Source: Pseudomicrostroma phylloplanum
Lineage: Eukaryota; Basidiomycota; Exobasidiomycetes; Microstromatales
Assembly: GCA_039545275.1 (NCBI GenBank)
Contig: BCHS01000010.1
Span: forward strand, 62,001-126,000
Direction: 5' to 3'
Length of the DNA: 64,000 nucleotides
The position numbers and the translations under genes are program-made. Numbering within the stretch: the first letter of the stretch is position 1; every line of letters starts with the position of its first letter. Below the pieces are notes generated by a model that was given only the letters and a program-made list of their open reading frames with translations, searched no databases and had not been told where the DNA came from. This document shows positions 8,825 to 16,447 of this stretch, in pieces.

Positions 8825-11710
8825 TCACCGCTCACGTTCTCGTCCCGCCGCTCTTTGCATTCTCCTTCGCGCCAACAAGTCCATCAATTCCTCTTCTGTG
8901 TAGAAACCGTTGAGTTCCAAACGGTCATCTGCTGCTGACGGTGTCAAAGTCGGTGACGTAATTCGAGGTGATCTCTCCTCTTCCACACGTCTGTTCTTGC
9001 TGAGATGTTTTGCAGGTGATCGAGGAGCCTGTGGGATTTGCCTAGTCATGGCTTCCCATTGTGCTGCCCTCTCCCCGACGAGAGAAGTTGGTCCATGCGC
9101 TGAAGGTGACATCATAGGAGATGTTACACTCTCCTGATGCGAAGTTCGAGACGTCAATGGTGAGCTAGATGAGGAGACTGTTGTGTCCGATGTACCGTGA
9201 TGGTGAGGAAGACGGTAGAAAGGTTGAGCAGAGCGAGGCAGGGCGCTGTCAAGGAAGTTGTACCTGGCGACAGCGGGGTTGGCGGATCGGTGAGGTGGAG
9301 TCAAGCCTCCGCCCTCCCTTCGCTGAGGCGGATTTGTAGATCCTGTGGGCGTTAGATTGCCGCCATGTGTGAGAGTCATACTCGGCTCTATCGTCCCCTC
9401 CATGCCAAAGGTCTTCTGCATGAGGGCTGACTCGATTCCACACAAGCCTGTCCGTGGGGAAGTACAATTCGAGCTCGAGACAGAAGGGATAGTGTCCTCT
9501 TGTCCGGCTTGCTGGAGGAGGTATTTCGCAATCTTCGAGTGTTGTCGTGTCCAGGGAGGGCTGCTGCTGGCTTGAAGAGAAGACATTTGCGAATTGGCAC
9601 GGTCTGGTTGTTCAAGAGGACAAGCAGAGGTTCCCACCGCGGGAAGACCTTCAGTGTCTGCCCATGTGATCATTGAATCATCCTGACCGTCGACGAGGAA
9701 CTTTCCGTTGCACATGGACTCGTGCAGCTGGTTGTCGTCTGCTCTTTGCCCGTCTCGATGATCAAAAGAGAAATCGATGAGCTCAAGAGGCAGCGAGTAG
9801 TCCGGGAGGTCTGATTGTGAAGCTTTTGAGCCGATGAGGGCAGAAGACCGCTCTGGAGTGTCATGGGCATGAGTGTTCTCTTGTGAGACCTTGGCTTGTG
9901 TGATCGTTCGTGTGGAATTTTGACGATCGATTGGCGAAGACGAGCACGTGTACGACATTTCACTGGATTGCAAGGTTTGTCGATTAAAAAGTTGGGTAGT
10001 ACAGCCTGCACTTTCGTCCATGTCTAGGCTTGCAGAGGTAGCCTCAGGCTGGCGTCGCTTTCGCCATGACACATCCTGTAGTCTGATGAAGTCGTCGGTT
10101 CTCATACCCGACGGCTGCTCTGACAGATACTCGAAAGACAGATCCTGCCCACAGTATGAATCTTTCCACGGACATACCTGGTCTGTTACGGCCGGCATGT
10201 AAGAATCCGGAAGACTGTCGAGGTATGACTGCTTGTCCTGTAGAACTTCCACGATAGACTGGTCGCCCTCCACTCCTGTCTCGTCAGGAGGTGCAAAGAA
10301 GCCCAATGCTGCATGCGATGGCAATACAAGCTCGGAGAAGGAGCTTTCCGTGAGCTGACCCATGCTTGCAGCGGCGTACGATCCTTCTAGGCTTTGGTCG
10401 GCGAGGTACGAGTGCATGTCATAGTCGAGCTCGCCTCTGCTGTCGTCTCCTGTCCAGCTGCTTGGGTCCGCCGGAGACCATGGCGATGCAATCGTCGAGA
10501 AAGGTGTGCGCACGGTGGCCTGGTGCTGTGACTGATCCTCACGTGAATCCTGCGACTGCGCATCCAAAGCCTTCGCGAAGCAATCCATGACTTCATCGGC
10601 TTTGACAGACTCGAGCTCTACGCACTGGTCTTTACTTGTTTCTCCCGGCGCTTTGGAGGTGCAATCACCGTTGATCTTTGTCAGAGATGCTGCAGCAGCT
10701 TGCCTGAAGCGCGGCGATCTTCTCAAGCTCTTCGTAGTGCGATCAGCTAGCGCTTGCGGAGCCATTCGATTATCATCCGGGGGGGAACCCACTGGACTAG
10801 TGAGCGTTGGGTATGGTCTCGCCGCTTCTCGCATCGGGCTCAGCGATCGTCGGAAGTCACCATCCCGACTGGGTGAGCCCTGTCCACGAGCGGACCGGAG
10901 GCCTTTTCGCGGACTAGCTTGCGGCGGAGGGTATCGTTGTCTCTTGGGCGAAGCACTGCGAGGGCTATGGGAGACCTGTTCTTGTTCACCGCTTACATCG
11001 GCGTGAGCTCTACCAGTGGCGATCTTCCTGACCCCTTTGGCTTTCTGTCTAGCCTTGATGGACTTCTCTGTCACTCGCGGCGTGTACTTGTACTCGGGAT
11101 ATGCCTGTTTATGCTCCGCTTCTTTCCGCTTCGCCATGTCTTTGAAAGTCGACTTGACCGATTCGGGCTCTGACTTCCACATCTGTGCAAGGAGAGTAGA
11201 GATGGGAACATTTGTGGAAGCTGTCATGCCGCTCGCTGACGAGGGTTCCTGAACAGAAGTCGAAGTCGAGGGTGGCTGGATGAACGAAGACGACGGCGCA
11301 AGAGTAGAGGACAGAGACGGCGTGGGACTACCAACTCTACTCCTTCGATCCTCAAAGGCTCCAAAGAAGGGTTTTGTGGGACTGGGATCCCCATCTTGCG
11401 AGGGGCCACCGAGGGCGGCTAGAGCGCTGGCTGTTAGGGCGCCTCTCTTGAGGCCGCTGCCTCCGCTTGAAGATCTTCTAGTGTGGCCCTTTGCGGGAGT
11501 CTTCGGATCACGCTGAGGACCTCTCGCTTGCTCTTGAGCAGCGAGACGTAGCTCCTCTTTGCGAAGCTGCTCGATCTTGTGAGAACGATAGAGAATCCAG
11601 GCATTGGGAGGTCGAGGTATCGGAGCAGGGGATTGGGCGGGGGCATCGTTGCCGGAAGGCGCTGCCGCACGAGGTTGCTCTTGCGGATGGGAAGAAGAGG
11701 ACGTGCTCAT
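8825..11710 (-). CDS. HMG-box (MATA_HMG-like) DNA-binding protein with an insertion in the box
   Basis: A single open frame of 961 codons. I take the ATG at 11710 (MSTSSSSHPQ); eight codons upstream lead only to a TTG. The first HMG-box segment is IPRPPNAWILYRSHKIEQLR at residues about 31-50. The rest, ISTLLAQMWKSEPESVKSTF then AEHKQAYPEYKYTPR, is at about 170-212. Both halves match MATA_HMG-type boxes of fungal mating and pheromone-response factors (RPPNAWILYR, MW, YPEYKY). Between them lie about 115 Ser/Pro/Gly-rich residues that an ordinary box lacks. The remaining 750 residues are low-complexity with Ser/Pro phosphosite-like stretches, typical of regulators such as smut Prf1/Rop1. It would act in the nucleus. 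The exact orthologue is not assigned. It is divergent from the gene at 12326. Confidence 0.8.
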   Translation of the reverse strand: MSTSSSSHPQEQPRAAAPSGNDAPAQSPAPIPRPPNAWILYRSHKIEQLRKEELRLAAQEQARGPQRDPKTPAKGHTRRSSSGGSGLKRGALTASALAALGGPSQDGDPSPTKPFFGAFEDRRSRVGSPTPSLSSTLAPSSSFIQPPSTSTSVQEPSSASGMTASTNVPISTLLAQMWKSEPESVKSTFKDMAKRKEAEHKQAYPEYKYTPRVTEKSIKARQKAKGVRKIATGRAHADVSGEQEQVSHSPRSASPKRQRYPPPQASPRKGLRSARGQGSPSRDGDFRRSLSPMREAARPYPTLTSPVGSPPDDNRMAPQALADRTTKSLRRSPRFRQAAAASLTKINGDCTSKAPGETSKDQCVELESVKADEVMDCFAKALDAQSQDSREDQSQHQATVRTPFSTIASPWSPADPSSWTGDDSRGELDYDMHSYLADQSLEGSYAAASMGQLTESSFSELVLPSHAALGFFAPPDETGVEGDQSIVEVLQDKQSYLDSLPDSYMPAVTDQVCPWKDSYCGQDLSFEYLSEQPSGMRTDDFIRLQDVSWRKRRQPEATSASLDMDESAGCTTQLFNRQTLQSSEMSYTCSSSPIDRQNSTRTITQAKVSQENTHAHDTPERSSALIGSKASQSDLPDYSLPLELIDFSFDHRDGQRADDNQLHESMCNGKFLVDGQDDSMITWADTEGLPAVGTSACPLEQPDRANSQMSSLQASSSPPWTRQHSKIAKYLLQQAGQEDTIPSVSSSNCTSPRTGLCGIESALMQKTFGMEGTIEPSMTLTHGGNLTPTGSTNPPQRREGGGLTPPHRSANPAVARYNFLDSALPRSAQPFYRLPHHHGTSDTTVSSSSSPLTSRTSHQESVTSPMMSPSAHGPTSLVGERAAQWEAMTRQIPQAPRSPAKHLSKNRRVEEERSPRITSPTLTPSAADDRLELNGFYTEEELMDLLARRRMQRAAGRERER

Positions 11711-12325
11711 CTCGCTTCGCAGCCTGGCGACCAAGATGTGTGTTGTGGAAAGATGCTATGCTGAATGGTGTGTATTCGTGGGTGTGAAGGAGGGTACGGT
11801 GAGAAGCCAAGATGGGCGACCCTGGTGGTGCTCGTCCTTGCCACATCACCTCGTATCGGCTCAGGCACAGATCTTAATGTGTTGATTGATCTTCTCCTAC
11901 CGCTTTGCTCTCACGACGCTGACGGACCTCTACCTCCCGGCGCAAGGGATACCGTCCATATCTGCTTCCGCTTCGATTGCCGTCACCTGGAACGATACGA
12001 ACGCTCTAGCTGTTACATCCATCATGACTCGAATCAAGCTTCTTCTCGCTTTGTTCTAGACGTCGTGCACGCTCGCTGAGCGGCTCGTGTGGGACAAAGC
12101 AGACTGGGACAAGAGGTGATTGCTCTCTCGACTGTGAGCAAGACGCGTCGCGGTCGCAAAAGGTACGCGGCTCGCAGCTCGCGGCTCGCAATTGGTTCAA
12201 TCAATATACGTAGAATCTCATTCGACGATCACACCCGGGCGGCAGGCAGAGGTCGAATACCGGTAGACTGTTGTAACGCACGTCACTTCACACCAGTACC
12301 ACCAACATCCATACACCGTCCCAGA
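11711..12325. promoter_or_regulatory. Divergent promoter region, HMG-box gene / M50-like gene
   Basis: 615 bp lie between the two start codons. It contains a pyrimidine-rich leader and a CATC/ACC-rich stretch before the ATG at 12326, and a short direct repeat GGCTCGCAGCTC/GCGGCTCGCA around 12168-12190. A frame open upstream of 12326 in phase with the next gene is judged to be leader sequence. Confidence 0.4.
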
Positions 12326-14498
12326 ATGCCAGCCTTGATCCAGCTACCCAAGGTGGCGATTGCGGTCAACGCAACTCTGAATGCTCTCGGTGAAGCTCTC
12401 TTAGCCCACGCTTCGTCCTCGTCCTCTCCGCCGTCTGGAAGCAAGCCGAGAGCACCGACACGTCAGCTCCCATTGCAGAACGTCCAGCCTGAGCCCTTGT
12501 GGACAGACGTTGTCTACCCTTCAGAAGAGGTGATACTTCCTCCGCCATTCGAGGATTACGACGTCGAAGCCGTACAGGCCGCTGAAGCCAAGAAATATGC
12601 AAGACAGGGCCACCCAGGGGGTCAAGTCGTCTTTTACACAGGGTATACACCTTTGCCAGCTCGGCCAGTACCACAACCTCCACCCAACCCTATCGATGCA
12701 GATCGAGTAAACGCTGCAGCCGTACCGACACCGTTACCCACTGCTCCACCGAATATGAAAGTTGAGGCGCTCCTAGCTACTGCTGCTCCGTCGCCTCCCA
12801 TCGCACGAGCTCCAGTTCCAGCCGCAGCAGCTCCTACTCCTCTCCTGCCAAGAGTCCCTGGGCACCAACTCCAGCGGCGCAGTCCTTCTCCGCACCATAA
12901 AAAGTGCGCTACTGAACCGGACCATCCAGACTGCCAATGCGAGACTCCTCCTTGTGGCACCAAGACAGACGTTGTCTGGGTACACCAGACCACCCTCATT
13001 GACCAGCCTGCGCCTCCGCCTGCGACCCCTATCTGCTACACCATTCAGCAGACTTCGACCTACTGGCAGACAGATCTGGGCATCTGGCAGACGACCGTCT
13101 TCCCTGTCCTGAGCACGCAATGGGTGTGGGAGCAAGTACCACATGTCGTGACCAGCGCAAGCACGACCTACAAGCACAAGGTCATTCCGGGAGGTGGTCC
13201 AGAATGCAAGAAGCCGCCCAGCGATTGGTGCAAGGATGGCTGGCAGAATGGGATATGGCAAGGAGAAGGTAAAGAGCCTTGCTGGCCGGTGCTTCCTCCT
13301 ACCGATGACGACTGGTGGCGTATGAGCTGGCGCCCGTTCTTCCCGGTCCTCCACAATCCCCAAGTGGTTACCCTCATTATGATACCGGTCTTCTTAGTGG
13401 TCATCACCTTGCTTTGGGCGGTCAAGAGGCTGTCACTGCTAATACTGCTGCCGCTGCAGATGTACACCAATCTGGTTCACGAGCTTGCGCACTGCTTTGC
13501 AGGGCTCCTTGGTGGTGCTCGCATCTGCAGCGTAGGCATAGATCCAGGTTGTGGTCCCATCAGGTAAGTGCAGCAATTGCAGCGTTTGCCGAGCTAAGGA
13601 TTGTGATTGAATCTGCTGACACTGGTCCGCTCGTCCACTGTCTGCAGTACAATGCGCAATGGCTCCCCCATGTTTACACTCCTCTCAGGCCACATCGGAT
13701 CCATCGTCTTCGGCACCATCATGATATTCGTGGCTTTCGACGAGAGATCCTCAAAGATCATGTACCTCATCCATGCACCCCTGTGGCTCATAGTATTCTG
13801 GTTCGCCGAGGGGTTCCTCGTGAAGCTGCAAGTCTTTGCAACTGTGGGCGGAAGCATCGTGCTCTGGTTTGGTGAGTCTGACATTGCTGTGGATGGTTGT
13901 GGAGTAGCTGGAGCGCTGACCAGTCGCATGCGGCGTACAGTCTTTCAATGCCGCTTGTTGCGGTTCTACATCCTCTTCCTTGGTCTCATGTCTATTCTTT
14001 ACGTAGTCTGGGATACTCTTGACGAGTGAGTATGCAGAGGAGCGTCTCCACACGCCATGTTGGCACAGGCTGATGACACATTCTCCCAAACTATGTCCTC
14101 CCTAGCATTTTGTATCGTAAACAGAACGAGTCCGACTCGGGCCTCTTGAGCAGACTTGTGCCAGGTTCAAGACCTATCAGTGAGTAGACAGAGGATGACG
14201 CAGCATGCCTCGATATGTCATCCTGACGGCTGACGAGCGTCCTCTCTTGGGTGGTTTCTAGTGTGGGGACTCTTCTTCACCCTGCTTGCGCTAGGTCACC
14301 TCGCTTTGGCAATTTGCTTTGGTGAGTACCCCATGGAAGTCATTGCAAGTACAGTTACTGACAGCCCAGTCGCTACTCTTGCTTTTAGGTCTGCATTTCT
14401 TCAAGGGCGATATTCATGCCCCGTCTATCAATTTCCTTCCAACCTTCGATATCGGTAGGCCGGATCTGCGGAGCCAAGATGCGGTCAAGAAGTACTGA
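12326..14498 (+). CDS. M50-like (peptidase M50B-type) multi-pass membrane protein
   Basis: Six exons: 12326-13563, 13648-13871, 13941-14025, 14106-14179, 14262-14321, 14389-14498; every junction is GT-AG and in phase, giving 596 residues. The N-terminal 360 residues are Pro/Ala-rich with Cys pairs and are probably lumenal or extracellular. The membrane part starts near residue 365 with VVTLIMIPVFLVVITLLWAV. It carries HELAHCFAGLLGG (zinc-binding HExxH written HELAH) and GIDPGCGP, then three or four more hydrophobic segments. This matches the M50B-like family seen in fungi and plants, in which proteolysis is unproven. I chose the ATG at 12326 because the upstream extension is basic and non-conserved in style. 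The substrate is unknown. The long N-terminal domain is more than half the protein. Confidence 0.75.
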
Positions 14499-14790
14499 GA
14501 CGAGGGGTAAATGTGTCGGCCTAATGCCCGGACGGAGAACGACAGGGTCATCTCTGGCCTTCACCGCCTGCCTCGTCATTGCCCGGAGACTGCTTTGAAT
14601 CTCCATGTATAAGTCTCGCAAGTTTTCGAGATATGGCCATGTGGCAAGTTAGGTGCCGAGCGCAGTCACATACAACCACTCGATTGAAAAGGGTCTTGAG
14701 ATGATCGCTGCTTCCAAAGGCGTTCCACAGAGCAAGGGAATCTTCGAGAGGCTTGCTGTGCGGGCTTTGATGTGCCGTTCAACCTCAAGC

Positions 14791-16149
14791 TCAGCCCAAC
14801 ACCCTTCGTACACCGCCCTCTCCGTCCTCAAGCCTCATGCCACTGACGGGACACCGTCCTTCTTTGTCAAGGTACGCATTGATGCAGGTGTAGCAGAATG
14901 CATAGCCACTAGGTATGACGGCAGGATTGTTCATAGGCGTCGCTCCGCAAAGGGGGCAGGAGTTGTGGATGAGCAGTCTGCCTTGAGCATCGCCAGACAT
15001 CGGGGAGCCATCGTCGCTCCCAGGAGGAGTCTGTGGAGGTACAGTCACAGTGACGGTAGGGACCTTGTAGCTTTTCCTCTTTGCGTCGTCGTATATAATC
15101 CCATTCTTCGAAGGAAGCAGGACTTTGGGAGGACCAAAGCGCACCCCTTCGCCTCCGGGGCCTTCCCCCTTGCCGCCCCTGCCATCACGGCGCCGGCCAA
15201 CTTCTTCGCTCCCATACCACCATTCCAAGAATTTAAACAAGAAGATGCTGGCAGGCAGAGCGTACTTGAGAGACTCGAAGAACATGTAGGGCCCTCCTCT
15301 CAGCATCCTCGACAGGAACTCCCTCGGCCGTTGCAGTGGATTCGGCAGGTTGGGAGGCAGAATTGGAAGCGAGCCGGAAGTCGAATCGTTGGAGGCATAG
15401 TCCGATGGTGAGGCTCTGACGATCTCGACCCGGAACAAAGAGAGTAGAGGAGAGAAGTAAGGGGTATTGTTGAAGAGGTAGCGGACGTATTGAGAGAGGA
15501 GGAAGAAGGACCAGAAGGTCTTGAAGTATGGGTATGCTGCCACCGCTTTGGGATTCAATGAGGAGTACAGACCTCGTATCCGATCTCTGATAGAGATGCT
15601 CGATGCGGACGAAGATGAGATGCCGGTCCATGTGGACCCTGCCTGACTGCTTTGACCTGCCTCAGCTTCATCGTCGTCGAAGAGATCGGCGTCGCTCGTG
15701 ACTCCTCCGCCGTTTCTCTCCCACCAATCGTCCGCCTTCCTCTGGATGTACGGCAAGCCAACGAGGAGGATGAGACTGACATTGATTTCTGTACGGCTTA
15801 GGCCTCCCTGGCCCTTCTTTGACTGGCCACTGCGAATGCCGCTGATGCCCATCCGTCTTCTTCTCCTGAGTCCATAGAAGTTCTCACTGAAGCTACTGCC
15901 CCACGTCCGGAGGTAGTGTCTCTCAACGAGAAGCATGAAAACTGCCCATAGCTCTTCGAAGTTATTGAAGGCACGCAGGAAGATGCGTGGCTGGCGTGTA
16001 GCAAGGACTGAGAGGGTGTAGCGGATGGCCGGAGAAAGGAGAGAGGACAGCTGGTCGGATGCCAAGAGCTCGAAGATGGTGGGGCGAGTAGGATCAAAGG
16101 GCGTTGCAGCTCCTGGTGAACCATCGCCCGTAGGCATTGGCGAGTCCAT
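14791..16149 (-). CDS. PEX12: Peroxin 12, RING-type peroxisomal import ubiquitin ligase
   Basis: Intronless, 452 residues, ATG at 16149. The N-terminus has the Pex2/Pex12 domain features: RPTIFELLASDQLSSLL, then FLRAFNNFEELWAVFMLLVE and YLRTWGSSFSENFYGL. Hydrophobic segments lie in the middle (FFLLSQYVRYLF; SIFLFKFLEWWYG). The C-terminus has the degenerate RING: CPLCG (398-402), then FCYTC (418-422) and CPVSG (433-437). PEX12 forms the peroxisomal-membrane RING complex with PEX2 and PEX10 that ubiquitinates the PEX5 receptor for recycling. An insertion of about 45 acidic/Ser residues near 155-200 makes it longer than yeast Pex12. Region 14499-14790 downstream shows no gene. Confidence 0.9.
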   Translation of the reverse strand: MDSPMPTGDGSPGAATPFDPTRPTIFELLASDQLSSLLSPAIRYTLSVLATRQPRIFLRAFNNFEELWAVFMLLVERHYLRTWGSSFSENFYGLRRRRRMGISGIRSGQSKKGQGGLSRTEINVSLILLVGLPYIQRKADDWWERNGGGVTSDADLFDDDEAEAGQSSQAGSTWTGISSSSASSISIRDRIRGLYSSLNPKAVAAYPYFKTFWSFFLLSQYVRYLFNNTPYFSPLLSLFRVEIVRASPSDYASNDSTSGSLPILPPNLPNPLQRPREFLSRMLRGGPYMFFESLKYALPASIFLFKFLEWWYGSEEVGRRRDGRGGKGEGPGGEGVRFGPPKVLLPSKNGIIYDDAKRKSYKVPTVTVTVPPQTPPGSDDGSPMSGDAQGRLLIHNSCPLCGATPMNNPAVIPSGYAFCYTCINAYLDKEGRCPVSGMRLEDGEGGVRRVLG

Positions 16150-16447
16150 GTCAACTGTATTCCTTCAGTAGCGGATCAAGTGAGGTGGAAACGAAGATGA
16201 TGATGACAGAGGGAACCGGACAGACCATGCATTCATTCACCTGAGCATTTCCGGCTTCCGGCTCGTCCCGCCACGCGCCTCTTTCCGCCGAACCGCCGAA
16301 TGGGATTGGGACTGGGAGTGTGCCAAGTAGAGGGCACATGATGGAATGCACTTGTTGAGGGGATTCATATGATCTTATGTACATTGCAATGCTACGATGT
16401 TCTGACATGCTTGGGGAGTAATGCTACAGTGTATGAAATGGATCACA

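Noticed and set aside
10587..11006. 139-codon frame antisense to the HMG gene
   Set aside because: Shadow of the long minus-strand frame; no independent signal.
12089..12325. 79-codon N-terminal extension of the M50-like protein
   Set aside because: Basic, repeat-bearing (GCTCGCAGCTC) and followed by a better ATG; more likely 5' leader.
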